From contig NZ_CP019445.1 of the NCBI RefSeq assembly GCF_001975225.1, positions 3,968,001-4,032,000 on the forward strand: a DNA stretch of 64,000 nt, in the 5' to 3' direction. The stretch comes from Kosakonia cowanii JCM 10956 = DSM 18146 (GTDB taxonomy: Bacteria > Pseudomonadota > Gammaproteobacteria > Enterobacterales > Enterobacteriaceae). The notes under the pieces were generated by a model. That model had not been told where the DNA came from. It was given only the letters and a program-made list of their open reading frames with translations, and searched no databases. Each line of letters begins with the position of its first letter. The stretch's first letter is position 1. Both the position numbers and the translations under genes were made by a program. Below, one piece after another: positions 41,901 through 53,935 of the stretch.

Positions 41901-41909
41901 TTACCCTTT
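41892..41909. repeat. Palindrome spanning convergent exoX and ptrB stops
   Basis: AAGGGTAATTACCCTT is a perfect 16-bp palindrome. Its centre provides TAA for both genes (exoX TAA 41898-41900, ptrB TAA on the other strand 41903-41901). Confidence 0.8.
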
Positions 41910-43955
41910 GCCGGGCAGTGTCCCCTGCGCCAGCGCGATCAAAAACGCGTACTCCAGCGCCACCCCTTCGTAGGATTTAAAACGCCCCGATTTACCGCCG
42001 TGCCCGGAATCCATATCAGTGCAGAGCAACAGCAGATTATCGTCGGTTTTATATTCCCGCAGTTTCGCCACCCATTTCGCCGGCTCCCAGTACTGCACCT
42101 GAGAATCGTGCAACCCGGTAGTCACCAGCATATGCGGATAGGGGTGCGCGCCAATGTTGTCGTACGGGCTGTAGCCCTTCATATAGTGGTAATAGGTCTC
42201 ATCTTGCGGATTGCCCCACTCCTCGAACTCGCCAGTCGTTAAAGGGATCGACTCATCAAGCATGGTGGTGACCACATCGACAAACGGCACCTGGGCGATC
42301 ACGCCATGGTAGAGAGTGGGACGCATATTGATTACCGCGCCCATCAGCATGCCGCCCGCGCTACCGCCCATGGCGTAACAGTATTGCGGCGAGCCGTAGC
42401 CCTGCTCCAGCAAACTGTCGGTAACGTCAATAAAGTCATTGAAGGTGTTTTGCTTGTTGAGGAATTTCCCCTCTTCATACCAGGCATGACCCAGCTCGCC
42501 GCCGCCGCGAATATGCGCTATCGCGCAGACAAAACCGCGATCCAGCAGGCTCAAGCGGCTGCTGCTGAAGTCCGCATCGATACTAGCCCCGTAGGAGCCG
42601 TAGCCGTAGACCAGCAGCGGATTCTCGCCTTTGCGGAAATGGTTGTGGTTGTAAACCAGCGAGACAGGCACTTCAACGCCGTCACGAGCGATTACCCAAA
42701 GATGCTCACTGCGATAGTCGCTGGCGTCAAAGCCCGCCACTTCCGTCTGCTTCAGCACGCGCCGCTCGCCGGTGTCCATATCCAGCTCAAACAGCGTATC
42801 CGGCGTAGTCATTGAGGAGTAACCGTAGCGCAGCCGCGAGGTTTCCGGCTCGGGATTGTAGGCAAGCCAGGTGACATAAGCCGGATCGTCAAAAGCGATG
42901 CCGACCACTTCACGGGTCTTACGGTTGATCTGCCGCAGGCTTGTCAGGCCGCGCTGCCGCTCTTCGACCACCAGCCAGTCGGTAAACAATGTAAAGCCTT
43001 CCAGCATAATGTGATCGCGGGCGGGAATTAACGCTTCCCAGCGCCGCTCATCACGCACTTTGGTGCGATAGAGGCCGAAGTTTTTGCCATCGCGGTTGGA
43101 GCGCAGATAGAAGGTGTGCTGGTAGTGATCGAGGCTGTACTCATGCTCTTTGCGCCGTGGCAAAAAGCAGAGCGGCTGCGCATCCGGCAGTTCAGCATCG
43201 AGCAGCAACACTTCGCTGGTGGTGGCGCTGGCCAGGTGAATGGTGATGTAGTGCTGTGAGGTAGTTTTGCTCAGCCCGACGTAAAAGGTGTCATCTTTCT
43301 CTTCGTAGACCAGCTCATCCTGCTGCGTCGGCGAGCCGACCGTGTGGCGCCAGACCTGATAAGGCAGCAGCGTGGTGGCATGTTTACGCACGTAGTAGAC
43401 GGTCTCGGAGTCATTCACCCAGACAAAATCTGGCGAGACGTTATCGAGCACCTCCGGGTACCAGTTGCCGGTCTCCAGATTGCGAAAGCGCAGACCATAC
43501 TGGCGCCTGGAGAGGAAATCCTCCGCCAGCGCCATAATGGTGTTGTCGGGCGAGATGTCGAGGCCGCCCATGGTGTAAAACTCGCTGTGCGAGGCGCGCT
43601 GGTTGGCATCCAGAAGAGTTGTCCAGTCGTCCCATTCAGAGCTGAGCACCGACTGGCGCTGATAGATGGCGTACTCATTGCCCGGCTCATAAATATGCCG
43701 GTAACGATAGCCGTTACGAATATAGGGCGCGGAAACTTCACGCTGCGGAATGCGGGAGATAATCTCCTGCAGCAGGTCATCCTGCAGCGCTTGCTGGGAG
43801 GCCATCACTTCCCGCCCGTAATCATTCTCCTGATGCAGATATTCAAGCACCTCTGGCTGAGAGCGCGTGTCGTCCCGCAGCCAGTAGTAATTATCGACGC
43901 GGGTATCGCCATGAACGGTCATGGCGTGGGGGATCTTTTTTGCTTTCGGCAACAT
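41901..43955 (-). CDS. ptrB: Oligopeptidase B
   Basis: A 684-residue serine oligopeptidase that cuts after Arg/Lys in short peptides. I start it at 43955 ([20 protein letters not shown]); longer starts exist (43982). N-terminal beta-propeller, then the catalytic domain with [10 protein letters not shown] (nucleophile Ser), [15 protein letters not shown] (His) and the connecting [14 protein letters not shown]. Almost the E. coli length (686). Confidence 0.95.
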   Translation of the reverse strand: MLPKAKKIPHAMTVHGDTRVDNYYWLRDDTRSQPEVLEYLHQENDYGREVMASQQALQDDLLQEIISRIPQREVSAPYIRNGYRYRHIYEPGNEYAIYQRQSVLSSEWDDWTTLLDANQRASHSEFYTMGGLDISPDNTIMALAEDFLSRRQYGLRFRNLETGNWYPEVLDNVSPDFVWVNDSETVYYVRKHATTLLPYQVWRHTVGSPTQQDELVYEEKDDTFYVGLSKTTSQHYITIHLASATTSEVLLLDAELPDAQPLCFLPRRKEHEYSLDHYQHTFYLRSNRDGKNFGLYRTKVRDERRWEALIPARDHIMLEGFTLFTDWLVVEERQRGLTSLRQINRKTREVVGIAFDDPAYVTWLAYNPEPETSRLRYGYSSMTTPDTLFELDMDTGERRVLKQTEVAGFDASDYRSEHLWVIARDGVEVPVSLVYNHNHFRKGENPLLVYGYGSYGASIDADFSSSRLSLLDRGFVCAIAHIRGGGELGHAWYEEGKFLNKQNTFNDFIDVTDSLLEQGYGSPQYCYAMGGSAGGMLMGAVINMRPTLYHGVIAQVPFVDVVTTMLDESIPLTTGEFEEWGNPQDETYYHYMKGYSPYDNIGAHPYPHMLVTTGLHDSQVQYWEPAKWVAKLREYKTDDNLLLLCTDMDSGHGGKSGRFKSYEGVALEYAFLIALAQGTLPGKG

Positions 43956-44034
43956 AGCACTTATCTTTTTTCTGTTTTCCATACCTATAAGGGTGGCAAA
44001 ACAAACGCGCGTTGCAAGCGAAACGTTATCGCGC

Positions 44035-44697
44035 TCAGGGTGTAAGGGCGCGTTTTTGCTGCTGAAGATCCTGCTCGATGCCTTCACGGACGTCCTGCGG
44101 CACCTTCAGCGCATCGCCCAGCGCGTTAAGATAGCTGCGCTCCATAAAGTGATCGATATCGATAACCGCACAGCTGAGGAAGTAGAGCTCCAGCGCCTCC
44201 TCCTCATTTTTGACACCCTGTGCCAGCCGCGCCGGATCGAGGGGCTGCTCCAGCGCTTTCGCCACCAGCTCCCGCCCCTGGGTTTCGATGCCCGCTTCGC
44301 GCAGCTGCAACTCAATTGCCGCCTGCTCCTGCTCATCAATATGACCGTCGCTTTTCGCCGCAAAGACCAGCGCCAGAATCAGACGCTCGGTGCGCACGTC
44401 CAGCGGCGACTGCTGCTGGCCAAACTGCGGCTCATCCTGATGGGTTTCGCGAATACGGTCTTTGTATTTGTTCCACAGCACCGTACCGGCAACTGCCCCG
44501 CCGCCGACCAGCAGCGCGCCAGTGCCATATTTGGCGAGCAGTTTGCGTGATGATTTGTTGGCAACCAGCAGCCCGGCAAGACCGCCCAGTGCTCCCGGCA
44601 CCAGAAGCTTATTTAAGCCCTGACCCTCTGAGGAGGAGGACGTCGATGCGCCGCTTTTCTGACCCAGCAGCGACTGTAATTGATTTAACCAGTTCAT
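44035..44697 (-). CDS. yebE: YebE, DUF533 inner-membrane protein
   Basis: A 220-residue protein with a hydrophobic segment ([34 protein letters not shown]). The C-terminal half is TerB-like ([20 protein letters not shown]). Its E. coli counterpart responds to Cpx envelope stress. The length fits the family. Confidence 0.93.
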   Translation of the reverse strand: MNWLNQLQSLLGQKSGASTSSSSEGQGLNKLLVPGALGGLAGLLVANKSSRKLLAKYGTGALLVGGGAVAGTVLWNKYKDRIRETHQDEPQFGQQQSPLDVRTERLILALVFAAKSDGHIDEQEQAAIELQLREAGIETQGRELVAKALEQPLDPARLAQGVKNEEEALELYFLSCAVIDIDHFMERSYLNALGDALKVPQDVREGIEQDLQQQKRALTP

Positions 44698-44792
44698 GAT
44701 TTTCCCTCGCTTAACCGCTTTCGTCAGGCAAGAGTAAGCGAGGGAGATGTCAGGAAGTGTCTGTATCTGGAAAGATCAGGAAAATTTCGGCG

Positions 44793-45143
44793 CTATGGCT
44801 GCGTTTTGTAGGCCGCGCTGCCCGCCGGGCAGTCGACCATCACGCGGTAGTGAATATCGGCGCTTTTACCGCGCACGGTGAGCGGCACCGTCCACTTATC
44901 ACCTTTGCCGGTGACCTCTTGCGGATTAACCCATACCACCGGATCCGCCTGACCAATTTTTTTCTGATCGTCTGCCCAACGCACAATGCGGTTTTGCAGA
45001 TAGTCGCGCTTAACGCTGGCGGCGATGCCCTCAGCGTTGAGCCCTTCACAGGAAGGAAACTTCACGACCTTCTGCGCGGCGGCATCTGCCGCCATGCTGC
45101 CCGCCAGCAAAAACAGACCGGTTACTACCCCTGCTATTTTCAT
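44793..45143 (-). CDS. yebF: YebF, secreted protein
   Basis: A 116-residue protein with signal [21 protein letters not shown]. coli YebF is exported to the medium. Two cysteines ([17 protein letters not shown]) form the usual disulfide. Start 45143 matches the family; the longer frame has an unlikely leader. Confidence 0.92.
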   Translation of the reverse strand: MKIAGVVTGLFLLAGSMAADAAAQKVVKFPSCEGLNAEGIAASVKRDYLQNRIVRWADDQKKIGQADPVVWVNPQEVTGKGDKWTVPLTVRGKSADIHYRVMVDCPAGSAAYKTQP

Positions 45144-45201
45144 GCTTATCTCCTGGTTAATACCCATTCAAAGCATGGTACAAATTGCTGGCGGTGCAAG
45201 A

Positions 45202-45540
45202 TCAGGCGACTTTCGCCCGCTTGCTGGCGCTTTTAATGTCGACCGCGTCAGAAGCTTCATCTTCAACACTTTTTGCCGATGGTGCGCCCTCTTCGCTCTC
45301 TGTGCCGGGCAGTTTGCCGGATTTCAGAATGCCGTTGAGCGCATCTTTTTGCTCGGCGAGCCACATCGCCATGCGTTCACGGGTCTCTTCTTCCAGAGTG
45401 ACCGGACCGGTGCCTAACCAGTCGCCCAGCACTTCCGCCAGGTCGAGCATTTTGTCGTAAGCATCGGCTTCCTTTTTGCTGGCAAAAGACATCTTTTCCT
45501 CACCTTCGCGAATGACTACGTATTTAACTTCTACCGCCAT
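45202..45540 (-). CDS. yebG: YebG, SOS-induced DNA-damage protein
   Basis: A 112-residue protein starting MAVEVKYVVIREGEEKMSFA. The helical core ends in an acidic, variable tail. A LexA box lies 16 bases upstream of the ATG (45556-45575), as in E. coli. The molecular function is not known. Confidence 0.94.
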   Translation of the reverse strand: MAVEVKYVVIREGEEKMSFASKKEADAYDKMLDLAEVLGDWLGTGPVTLEEETRERMAMWLAEQKDALNGILKSGKLPGTESEEGAPSAKSVEDEASDAVDIKSASKRAKVA

Positions 45541-45555
45541 GATGCAGCCTCGTTT

Positions 45556-45575
45556 TACTGTGTATTTGTACAGTA
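45556..45575 (-). promoter_or_regulatory. LexA box of yebG
   Basis: TACTGTGTATTTGTACAGTA is almost a perfect LexA operator (CTG-N10-CAG), just upstream of yebG. Confidence 0.93.
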
Positions 45576-45616
45576 TAATAGCGCGATGAAAAAACCACCG
45601 CAAGTGAAAAAGACAG

Positions 45617-45632
45617 ACGCAAACGTTTTCGT
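45617..45632 (+). promoter_or_regulatory. PurR box of purT
   Basis: ACGCAAACGTTTTCGT differs by one base from the PurR consensus ACGCAAACGTTTGCGT, 37 bases before the purT ATG. Confidence 0.88.
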
Positions 45633-45668
45633 TATACTGCGCCCACTTTTTTCTAATGGTACTTCGCT

Positions 45669-46847
45669 ATGACTCTTTTAGGAACTGCGCTGCGTCCGGC
45701 AGCCACGCGTGTGATGTTATTAGGCTCAGGCGAGCTGGGCAAAGAAGTGGCTATCGAATGTCAGCGGCTCGGTATCGAAGTGATTGCGGTTGACCGCTAT
45801 GCGGACGCGCCAGCAATGCAGGTCGCGCACCGATCCCATGTGATTAACATGCTTGATGGCGAGGCGTTAAAAGCGCTGGTCGCCAGGGAGAAACCGCATT
45901 TTATTGTGCCGGAGATTGAGGCTATCGCCACCGACGCGCTGATTGAACTGGAAGCAGCCGGGCAGCGTGTGGTTCCCTGCGCGCGCGCCACAAAACTGAC
46001 GATGAACCGGGAAGGGATCCGTCGCCTCGCGGCAGAGGAGTTGCAGCTTCCTACGTCGAGCTACCGTTTTGCCGATAGCGAAGAGAGCTTCCGCCAGGCG
46101 GTGGGCGAAATCGGCCTGCCCTGCATTGTGAAGCCGGTAATGAGCTCTTCAGGTAAAGGGCAGAGCTTTATTAAATCTGCCGACCAGCTGGCAAGCGCGT
46201 GGGCCTATGCGCAACAGGGTGGCCGCGCCGGAGCCGGTCGCGTGATTGTCGAAGGCGTAGTGAAGTTTGATTTTGAGATAACCCTTTTGACCATCAGCGC
46301 GGTGGATGGCGTTCACTTCTGCGCGCCGGTTGGCCACCGCCAGGAGGATGGTGATTATCGTGAGTCCTGGCAGCCGCAGCAGATGTCGGCCGCAGCGCTT
46401 GAGCGCGCCCGGCAGATCGCCCGTGAGGTGGTGCTGGCGCTCGGAGGACATGGTCTTTTCGGCGTCGAACTCTTTGTCTGCGGCGATGAGGTTATTTTCA
46501 GCGAAGTCTCCCCGCGCCCGCACGATACGGGCATGGTGACGCTGATTTCGCAGGATCTCTCCGAGTTTGCCCTGCATGTACGCGCCTTTTTAGGCCTGCC
46601 AATTGGCGCGATCCGCCAGTACGGCCCGGCCGCCTCTGCGGTGATTTTGCCGCAGCTGCACAGCCAGAACGTCACCTTTGATAATCTCCACCACGCCGTT
46701 GGCGCAGGCGTGCAGCTGCGCTTGTTCGGTAAACCGGAGATTGAAGGATCGCGCCGTCTGGGCGTCGCGCTGGCGGTGGCTGAGGATGTTGAGAGTGCGG
46801 TCGAGCGCGCCGTGGCCGCTGTTGCTGCGGTGCAGGTCAACGGATAA
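45669..46847 (+). CDS. purT: Phosphoribosylglycinamide formyltransferase 2
   Basis: A 392-residue ATP-grasp enzyme that formylates GAR with formate in purine synthesis. It begins [23 protein letters not shown]-grasp segments are [19 protein letters not shown] and [21 protein letters not shown] PurR box precedes it. It faces eda across terminators. Confidence 0.96.
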   Translation: MTLLGTALRPAATRVMLLGSGELGKEVAIECQRLGIEVIAVDRYADAPAMQVAHRSHVINMLDGEALKALVAREKPHFIVPEIEAIATDALIELEAAGQRVVPCARATKLTMNREGIRRLAAEELQLPTSSYRFADSEESFRQAVGEIGLPCIVKPVMSSSGKGQSFIKSADQLASAWAYAQQGGRAGAGRVIVEGVVKFDFEITLLTISAVDGVHFCAPVGHRQEDGDYRESWQPQQMSAAALERARQIAREVVLALGGHGLFGVELFVCGDEVIFSEVSPRPHDTGMVTLISQDLSEFALHVRAFLGLPIGAIRQYGPAASAVILPQLHSQNVTFDNLHHAVGAGVQLRLFGKPEIEGSRRLGVALAVAEDVESAVERAVAAVAAVQVNG

Positions 46848-46907
46848 AAAAAAGCCCGGTGCGCAGTGCGTCCGGGCTTGTTATCAGGCGGGTTTCATAC
46901 CCGCCTG
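46846..46907. terminator. Two hairpins between convergent purT and eda
   Basis: AAGCCCGG/CCGGGCTT (46852-46879) with T-runs on both sides, and CAGGCGGG/CCCGCCTG (46885-46907). They serve both transcripts. Confidence 0.85.
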
Positions 46908-46911
46908 CTGA

Positions 46912-47553
46912 TTACTGCTTCGCACCTTCAACGGCTTCGCGTGCCAGTGTGGTGATGCGATCGTAATCGCCTGCTTCCAGCGCGTCGGCCGGAACCAGCC
47001 ACGAACCGCCGATGCAGAGCACGCTTTTCAGCGCCAGGTAGTCGCGGTAGTTAGCCGGAGAGATGCCGCCGGTCGGGCAGAAACGCACCTGGGAGAAGGG
47101 ACCGGCAATCGCCTGCAGCGCTTTGGTGCCGCCATTCGCTTCCGCCGGGAAGAATTTGAACTCTTTCAGGCCGTAATCCATGCCCAGCATCAGTTCGGAA
47201 ACGGTGCTGATGCCCGGGATCAGCGGGATGGTGCCTTCGGTGGCGGCTTTCAGCAGCGGCTCGGTCAGACCCGGGCTGATAGCGAACTGCGCGCCCGCTT
47301 CGGTAACTTCCGCCAGCTGTTGCGGATTCAACACGGTGCCAGCGCCGATAATAGCGTCAGGAACTTCTTTTGCAATGGCGCGGATAGCGTCAATCGCGCA
47401 TGCGGTGCGCAGCGTCACTTCCAGTACGCGAACGCCACCTGCAACCAGCGCTTTCGCCATCGGAACAGCGTGCTCCAGTTTGTTTACCACGATCACCGGT
47501 ACAACCGGGCCCGTTTTCAGGATGGCTTCTGCACTTGTTTTCCAGTTTTTCAT
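46912..47553 (-). CDS. eda: KDPG/KHG aldolase
   Basis: A 213-residue class I aldolase that splits KDPG to pyruvate and glyceraldehyde-3-phosphate (Entner-Doudoroff). Schiff-base Lys is K133 (FKFFPAEA) and the catalytic Glu is E45 (VLEVTLRT). I take ATG 47553; a TTG lies one codon before. It is 36 bases downstream of edd. Confidence 0.96.
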   Translation of the reverse strand: MKNWKTSAEAILKTGPVVPVIVVNKLEHAVPMAKALVAGGVRVLEVTLRTACAIDAIRAIAKEVPDAIIGAGTVLNPQQLAEVTEAGAQFAISPGLTEPLLKAATEGTIPLIPGISTVSELMLGMDYGLKEFKFFPAEANGGTKALQAIAGPFSQVRFCPTGGISPANYRDYLALKSVLCIGGSWLVPADALEAGDYDRITTLAREAVEGAKQ

Positions 47554-47589
47554 CAATCTTTTCTCTCGCCAGAATAAAATCTTGTCGTC

Positions 47590-49401
47590 TTAAAAAGTGA
47601 TACAGGTTGCGCCCTGCTCTGCGCCGGAGAGCTTCTCTCGCAGCGCGCCGAACATTTCACGGCCTGTGCCCACGCGCATTGCGCTAAGGTCAGGAATATG
47701 CGGCTGACGTGCGGCAAGTTCGTTGTCAGCAACCAGCAGGGTCAACTCGCCTGTCTGCCCGTTAACCCGGATAATGTCGCCATCACGCACTTTTGCCAGC
47801 AACCCACCGTCGTAAGCTTCAGGTGTCACATGGATTGCCGACGGCACTTTACCTGATGCCCCTGACAGCCGTCCATCGGTAACTAAGGCAATTTTGAAAC
47901 GGCGGTCCAATAATACACCAAGTGGCGGCATCAGTTTATGTAATTCTGGCATGCCGTTGGCTTTCGGCCCCTGGTGACGCACCACGACTACACAATCACG
48001 ATCCAGCAGACCCGCCTCAAAGGCCGGTAATACGTCATGCTGGCTCTCAAACACCACCGCTGGCGCTTCAATGATCTGGTTCTCTACCGGCACGGCGGAG
48101 GTCTTCATCACCGCGCGCCCAAGGTTACCGCTCAGTACTTTGGTGCCGCCATGCTGCGAGAATGGCTTATCAATGGTGGCGATAATCGACTCATCCAGCG
48201 ACGCGGCAGCGCCTTCACGCCAGTCGAGTTCGCCATCGTTGAGCCACGGCTCCTGGGTGTAGCGCGTCAGGCCAAAACCGGCCACGGTATTCACCTCTTC
48301 ATGGAGTAAACCGCCCTTCAGCAGTTCGCGCATCAATACCGGCACACCGCCTGCTGCCTGGAAGTGGTTGATGTCAGCCGGGCCGTTCGGGTAGAGACGG
48401 GCAAGCAGCGGCACCACCTCGGAGAGTTCGGAGAAGTCATCCCAGTTGATGATAATGCCCGCCGCGCGCGCCATCGCCACCAGGTGCATTGTGTGGTTGG
48501 TGGAGCCGCCGGTTGCCAGCAGAGAGACGATGCCATTCACCACCACTTTTTCATCGATCATTTTGCCGAGCGGCATCCACTCGTTGCCATTACCGGTCAA
48601 ACGCGTCACCTGACGGGCAGCGGCTTCGGTCAGCGCTTTACGCAGCGGCGCATCCGGGTGAATAAAGGAGGAGCCGGGCAGTTGCATGCCCATAAACTCA
48701 ATCACCATCTGGTTGGTGTTGGCGGTGCCGTAAAAAGTACAGGTGCCTGGGGCATGATAAGAAGCAGCTTCCGACTCCAGCAGCGCCATGCGATCGACTT
48801 TGCCTTCCGCGTAGAGCTGGCGAATACGCACCTTCTCTTTGTTAGCCAGGCCGCTCGCCATCGGGCCTGACGGCACGAACAGCGCGGGCAAGTGACCAAA
48901 CGACAGCGCCGCCATCGCCAGCCCCGGGACAATTTTGTCGCAAACGCCAAGATAGAGCGCACCGTCGAACATATTATGAGAGAGCCCCACCGCTGCGGAC
49001 ATGGCGATCACTTCGCGGCTCAGCAGCGATAGCTCCATCCCATCCTGACCCTGCGTCACACCATCGCACATTGCCGGTACGCCACCTGCTACCTGCCCGA
49101 CCGCATTCACCGAGTGCAGCGCTTTACGAATAATGTCGGGATAGACTTCATAAGGCTGATGCGCGGAGAGCATGTCGTTATAGGAGGTGATAATGGCGAT
49201 GTTGTTGCGCAACATGCTTTTGAGCGAGGCTTTATCTTCGGGCTGGCAGGCGGCAAAACCGTGCGCCAGATTCCCGCAGGCCAGCGTCGAACGACGCACG
49301 GTATTGCTTTTGGCTTGCTCAATGCGCGCCAGGTAGGCTGAGCGGGTTTCGCGTGAACGTTCAATAATGCGATTTGTTACGCGTAACATTACTGGATTCA
49401 T
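47590..49401 (-). CDS. edd: 6-phosphogluconate dehydratase
   Basis: A 603-residue Fe-S dehydratase (IlvD/Edd family) that makes KDPG from 6-phosphogluconate. It contains [16 protein letters not shown] and [16 protein letters not shown]. Its first codons contain a perfect palindrome (49375-49388) resembling a GntR operator. It is co-oriented with eda and separate from zwf by a terminator. Confidence 0.96.
   Translation of the reverse strand: MNPVMLRVTNRIIERSRETRSAYLARIEQAKSNTVRRSTLACGNLAHGFAACQPEDKASLKSMLRNNIAIITSYNDMLSAHQPYEVYPDIIRKALHSVNAVGQVAGGVPAMCDGVTQGQDGMELSLLSREVIAMSAAVGLSHNMFDGALYLGVCDKIVPGLAMAALSFGHLPALFVPSGPMASGLANKEKVRIRQLYAEGKVDRMALLESEAASYHAPGTCTFYGTANTNQMVIEFMGMQLPGSSFIHPDAPLRKALTEAAARQVTRLTGNGNEWMPLGKMIDEKVVVNGIVSLLATGGSTNHTMHLVAMARAAGIIINWDDFSELSEVVPLLARLYPNGPADINHFQAAGGVPVLMRELLKGGLLHEEVNTVAGFGLTRYTQEPWLNDGELDWREGAAASLDESIIATIDKPFSQHGGTKVLSGNLGRAVMKTSAVPVENQIIEAPAVVFESQHDVLPAFEAGLLDRDCVVVVRHQGPKANGMPELHKLMPPLGVLLDRRFKIALVTDGRLSGASGKVPSAIHVTPEAYDGGLLAKVRDGDIIRVNGQTGELTLLVADNELAARQPHIPDLSAMRVGTGREMFGALREKLSGAEQGATCITF
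49375..49388. promoter_or_regulatory. GntR-like operator in edd start
   Basis: TGTTACGCGTAACA is a perfect 14-bp palindrome of the GntR type (TGTTACC-GGTAACA core), inside the first codons of edd. E. coli edd is controlled by GntR. Confidence 0.55.
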
Positions 49402-49522
49402 AGAGGCTCCTGAAATTTATCTGTTCGGGGAGAGCGTGCTAACCGTGCGTTTCATTATGCGTAACAAGCTGAAAACACCTGAGCGCCGCGCCCCAAAGGC
49501 AAAATCACTGCAGCCAGTGTAA

Positions 49523-49556
49523 TAAAAAAAGCCCCGCTGGTGAATCCAGCAGGGCT
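49523..49556 (-). terminator. zwf terminator
   Basis: On the minus strand AGCCCTGCTGG and CCAGCGGGGCT with loop ATTCA are followed by seven T. Confidence 0.85.
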
Positions 49557-49632
49557 TTGAAAAAGAAAAATTGTTCGCAGAGCTGTGTTAGATCATGTTA
49601 CCGGTAAAATTGCGCAACGTCAGTCTCGATGG

Positions 49633-51107
49633 TTACTCGAATTCGTTCCAGGAGCGACCATCGCGGGTGATCATCGCAACCGAGGCTACCGGGCCCCAGG
49701 TGCCTGCCTGATACGGTTTCGGTGAGTCGTTATCCGCAGCCCAGGCTTCGGTAATGGAGTCGACCCACTTCCACGCCTCTTCCACTTCATCGCGACGCAC
49801 AAACAGTGCCTGAATACCGCGCATCGACTCCAGCAGCAGGCGCTCGTAGGCATCCGCCAGATGGGTTTCGTTGAAGGTTTCGGAGTAGCTCAGATCAAGC
49901 TTCGTGGTCTGAAGATTGTGTTTATGATCCAGCCCGGCACTTTATTGAGGATCTGGATATCCACCCCTTCATCCGGCTGCAGGCGAATGGTCAGTTTGTT
50001 CTGCGGCAGCTCCTGCCAGGACTCTTTAAACAGATTGAGTTCCGGGTTTTTGAAGTAGACCACAACTTCTGAGCATTTGGTTGGCAGACGTTTACCGGTA
50101 CGCAGGTAGAACGGCACCCCCGCCCAACGCCAGTCGTCGATATCAACGCGGATCGCAACAAATGTTTCGGTATGGCTCGACTTGTTCGCGCCCTCTTCTT
50201 CCAGGTAGCCCGGCACTTTCTTACCCTGGGCGAAACCGGCGGTGTACTGACCGCGCACGGTTTTCTCCCGCACGTTAGTGCGATCGATACGACGCAGGGA
50301 TTTGAGCACCTTCACTTTCGCGTCGCGAATGCTGTCGGCAGTGAGATCGGACGGCGGTGACATCGCGATCATGCACAGCACCTGCAGCAGGTGGTTCTGG
50401 ATCATATCGCGCATCTGCCCGGCCTGATCGAAATAGCCCCAGCGCCCTTCAATACCCACCTCTTCCGCCACGGTGATCTCGACATGATCAATGGTGCGGT
50501 TATCCCAGTTATTGACGAACAGGGAGTTGGCAAAACGCAGCGCCAGCAGGTTGAGCACTGTCTCTTTACCGAGATAGTGGTCGATACGGTAAACCTGGCA
50601 CTCTTCAAAATACTCACCCACCTGATCGTTGATCTGACGGGAGGTCTCAAGGGAGTTACCGAGCGGTTTTTCCATCACGACGCGAGCCGGTTTGGCATTG
50701 AGCTTCGCAGCGCCCAGCCCTTTACAGATGGCACCAAAAGTATCCGGCGGCATCGCGAAGTAGTTGATGGTGGTGCGGTTTTTCTGATCCAGCATCGCGC
50801 CGAGGCGTTTGAAGGCAGGCGTGTCGTTTACATCGAGATTGCAGAAATCGAGACGACCGCTCAGCTTGTCCCACAAGCTTTCGTCGATCTTCTCTTTCAT
50901 AAAGGTTTCGAGCGCTTCACGGACCACTTTGGTATAGGCTGCTTTGTCCCAGTCGGCGCGGCCGACCCCGAGAATCCGCGTCTCCTCATGAATTTGACCG
51001 GCTTTTTCCAGCTGGTACAGGGAAGGCAGCAATTTCCGGCGTGCGAGATCGCCTTTCGCGCCGAAAATGACCAGGTCACACGCCTGGGCTGTTTGGACTA
51101 CCGCCAT
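49633..51107 (-). pseudogene. zwf: Glucose-6-phosphate dehydrogenase, one-base frameshift
   Basis: This enzyme makes 6-phosphogluconolactone and NADPH. Residues 1-392 ([20 protein letters not shown], with [12 protein letters not shown]) read normally, then [17 protein letters not shown] and an early stop at 49890. Adding one base at about 49,932 (GGCTGG to GGCCTGG on the minus strand) gives [19 protein letters not shown] and reaches the true end (DGRSWNEFE, stop 49633) at the normal 491 residues. The last fifth would be lost. The restored sequence has CCAGG (a Dcm motif) at that spot. It may be a sequencing error. Confidence 0.9.
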
Positions 51108-51449
51108 GTCACTCTCCTCAGTTAGCTATCCTGAAGCTATCGTGCGCTTCAGTTGTAATTTTATTACACTGCACTGTACTGCTTTTACGTAATTCCCGAA
51201 ACTATCAGGCCTTGTCAGGAAGTGCGTTATTGGGTTGTCATGAAAAATGCGCATATTTGCGCCGATTGCGCGACTTATTTGCCCACCAGCCGCTGGCGAA
51301 AATCTGACTCTGATCATGTTATGAAAAAAAACAACAACATTTCAGCGTATCACTTACCTTTCTACCCTGCGCAGGCGTAATATCGACGCAAACTGCGTAA
51401 CGATTCGCGCAATCAGTGTAATCGTTTCACCAGGAGCGCATTAACGCCT
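51108..51449. other. zwf-hexR divergent control region
   Basis: About 340 bases with a HexR box at 51154-51168 and presumably both promoters. No gene is seen. Confidence 0.7.
51154..51168. promoter_or_regulatory. HexR box upstream of zwf
   Basis: TGTAATTTTATTACA, a perfect palindrome (TGTAAT-TTT-ATTACA) of the HexR type, 47 bases before the zwf ATG. Confidence 0.85.
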
Positions 51450-52319
51450 ATGAATATGCTGGAAAAAATCCAGTCCCGACTGGAACACCTTAGCAAATCA
51501 GAACGAAAAGTCGCGGAAGTGATCCTTACCGCGCCGCAGCTGGCTATCCACTCTAGTATTGCCGCGCTTGCGCAACAAGCGGAGGTCAGCGAACCGACGG
51601 TAAACCGCTTTTGCCGCAGTCTGGACACGCGCGGCTTCCCCGACTTTAAACTGCATCTGGCCCAGAGCCTCGCCAACGGCACGCCCTATGTTAATCGAAA
51701 TGTCGATGAAGATGACAGTGTAGAAGCCTACACTGGCAAAATCTTCGAGTCGGCGATGGCAAGCCTCGACCATGTGCGCCAGTCTCTTGATATGGCTGCG
51801 GTTAATCGCGCTGTCGATCTGTTGACGCAGGCGAAAAAAATCGCCTTCTTTGGTCTGGGCTCCTCTGCGGCCGTCGCCCACGATGCGATGAACAAGTTTT
51901 TCCGCTTCAACGTGCCGGTGGTCTACTCCGATGACATTGTGCTGCAACGCATGAGCTGTATGAATTGTAGCGATGATGACGTCGTTATGCTGATTTCCCA
52001 CACCGGGCGCACGAAAAGCCTGGTGGAGCTGGCGCATCTGGCGCGTGAAAACGATGCCATGGTGATTGCACTGACCTCAGCGGGTACGCCGCTGGCGCGT
52101 GAAGCAACCCTTGCTATCACGCTGGATGTCCCTGAAGATACAGATATCTATATGCCGATGGTGTCCCGTCTTGCGCAACTGACGGTTATTGATGTGCTGG
52201 CGACCGGGTTCACATTACGCCGCGGCGCAAAATTCCGGGATAACTTGAAGCGAGTCAAGGAAGCACTCAAAGAATCGCGCTTTGATAAGGAACTGCTTAT
52301 CAAAGACGATAATCATTAA
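51450..52319 (+). CDS. hexR: Transcription regulator HexR
   Basis: A 289-residue RpiR-family repressor: helix-turn-helix (about residues 30-60, [20 protein letters not shown]) plus a SIS domain ([38 protein letters not shown]) that senses KDPG. It controls central carbon genes including zwf. Divergent from zwf. Confidence 0.95.
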   Translation: MNMLEKIQSRLEHLSKSERKVAEVILTAPQLAIHSSIAALAQQAEVSEPTVNRFCRSLDTRGFPDFKLHLAQSLANGTPYVNRNVDEDDSVEAYTGKIFESAMASLDHVRQSLDMAAVNRAVDLLTQAKKIAFFGLGSSAAVAHDAMNKFFRFNVPVVYSDDIVLQRMSCMNCSDDDVVMLISHTGRTKSLVELAHLARENDAMVIALTSAGTPLAREATLAITLDVPEDTDIYMPMVSRLAQLTVIDVLATGFTLRRGAKFRDNLKRVKEALKESRFDKELLIKDDNH

Positions 52320-52441
52320 GAGACCATAACAAAAACGGTAGTTACTTACGCTATTCGGTTAGCGGCCTTGCCCGTCACGGCGCGCGTAACCCGAATTCAT
52401 GTTCACGCAACACCTCGTTATTTCAGTCAACGGAGTATTAC

Positions 52442-53884
52442 ATGTCCAGAAGGCTTCGCAGAACCAAAATCGTCACCACTTTAGGCCCGGCCACCGACCG
52501 CGATAATAACCTCGAAAAGGTTATCGCTGCTGGCGCTAACGTGGTGCGGATGAACTTCTCACACGGAACACCGGAAGATCATAAATTACGCGCGGACAAA
52601 GTGCGTGAGATTGCGGCAAAACTGGGACGTCATGTTGCTATCCTTGGCGATCTACAAGGACCGAAGATTCGCGTCTCCACTTTTAAGGAAGGTAAGGTTT
52701 TCCTTAACATCGGTGACAAATTCCTGCTCGACGCTAACCTTGGCAAAGGTGAAGGCGATAAAGAGAAAGTCGGCATCGACTATAAAGGCCTGCCTGCTGA
52801 CGTGGTGCCGGGCGACATCCTGCTGCTGGATGATGGCCGCGTGCAGCTCAAAGTGCTGGAAGTTCAGGGCATGCAGGTGTTTACCGAAGTGACCGTCGGC
52901 GGCCCGCTCTCCAACAACAAAGGCATCAACAAACTGGGCGGCGGCCTCTCTGCTGAAGCGCTGACCGATAAAGATAAAGCGGATATCGTGACCGCCGCGC
53001 TGATTGGCGTCGATTACCTCGCCGTCTCCTTCCCACGCTGCGGCGAAGATCTCAACTATGCACGTCGTCTGGCACGTGATGCAGGCTGCGATGCGAAGAT
53101 TGTCGCCAAAGTTGAGCGAGCAGAAGCGGTGTGCAGCCAGGATGCGATGGACGATGTGATCCTCGCGTCTGACGTGGTGATGGTTGCCCGTGGCGACCTC
53201 GGTGTTGAAATTGGTGACCCGGAACTGGTCGGCATCCAGAAAGCGCTGATTCGCCGTGCCCGTCAGCTGAACCGTGCGGTGATCACCGCAACGCAGATGA
53301 TGGAGTCGATGATCACCAACCCAATGCCGACCCGCGCGGAAGTGATGGACGTGGCGAACGCCGTGCTCGACGGTACTGATGCAGTGATGCTTTCTGCGGA
53401 AACTGCCGCCGGGCAATACCCTTCAGAAACCGTTGCCGCGATGGCACGCGTCTGCCTGGGCGCAGAGAAGATCCCAAGCATCAACGTCTCCAAGCACCGT
53501 CTCGATATTCAGTTCGACAATGTCGAAGAGGCGATTGCCATGTCAGCGATGTATGCCGCCAACCACCTGAAAGGCGTTACGGCGATCATCTCGATGACCG
53601 AATCGGGTCGTACCGCGCTGATGACCTCGCGTATCAGCTCCGGCCTGCCGATTTTTGCCCTCTCCCGCCACGAGCGCACTCTTAACCTGACCGCGCTCTA
53701 TCGCGGCGTGACGCCGGTCTATTTCGACAGCCATAACGACGGCGTTGCTGCGGCCAACGACGCGGTGAATCTGCTGCGTGATAAAGGCTACCTGCTCTCT
53801 GGCGATCTGGTGATTGTGACGCAGGGTGACGTGATGAGCACCATCGGCACCACTAACACCACGCGCATTCTGACCGTCGAATAA
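52442..53884 (+). CDS. pykA: Pyruvate kinase II
   Basis: A 480-residue enzyme converting PEP and ADP to pyruvate and [21 protein letters not shown] at the N-terminus, then [20 protein letters not shown] and [19 protein letters not shown] in the active site. Exact E. coli PykA length. Confidence 0.97.
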   Translation: MSRRLRRTKIVTTLGPATDRDNNLEKVIAAGANVVRMNFSHGTPEDHKLRADKVREIAAKLGRHVAILGDLQGPKIRVSTFKEGKVFLNIGDKFLLDANLGKGEGDKEKVGIDYKGLPADVVPGDILLLDDGRVQLKVLEVQGMQVFTEVTVGGPLSNNKGINKLGGGLSAEALTDKDKADIVTAALIGVDYLAVSFPRCGEDLNYARRLARDAGCDAKIVAKVERAEAVCSQDAMDDVILASDVVMVARGDLGVEIGDPELVGIQKALIRRARQLNRAVITATQMMESMITNPMPTRAEVMDVANAVLDGTDAVMLSAETAAGQYPSETVAAMARVCLGAEKIPSINVSKHRLDIQFDNVEEAIAMSAMYAANHLKGVTAIISMTESGRTALMTSRISSGLPIFALSRHERTLNLTALYRGVTPVYFDSHNDGVAAANDAVNLLRDKGYLLSGDLVIVTQGDVMSTIGTTNTTRILTVE

Positions 53885-53901
53885 CGGATTGCTCAGAAAG
53901 T

Positions 53902-53934
53902 AAAAGGCCTCTCACAGTGAGAGGCCTTTTTTTG
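53902..53934. terminator. Bidirectional terminator between pykA and lpxM
   Basis: AAAGGCCTCTCAC and GTGAGAGGCCTTTTTTT; T-run on plus, A/T-run on minus side. Confidence 0.85.
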
Positions 53935-53935
53935 G

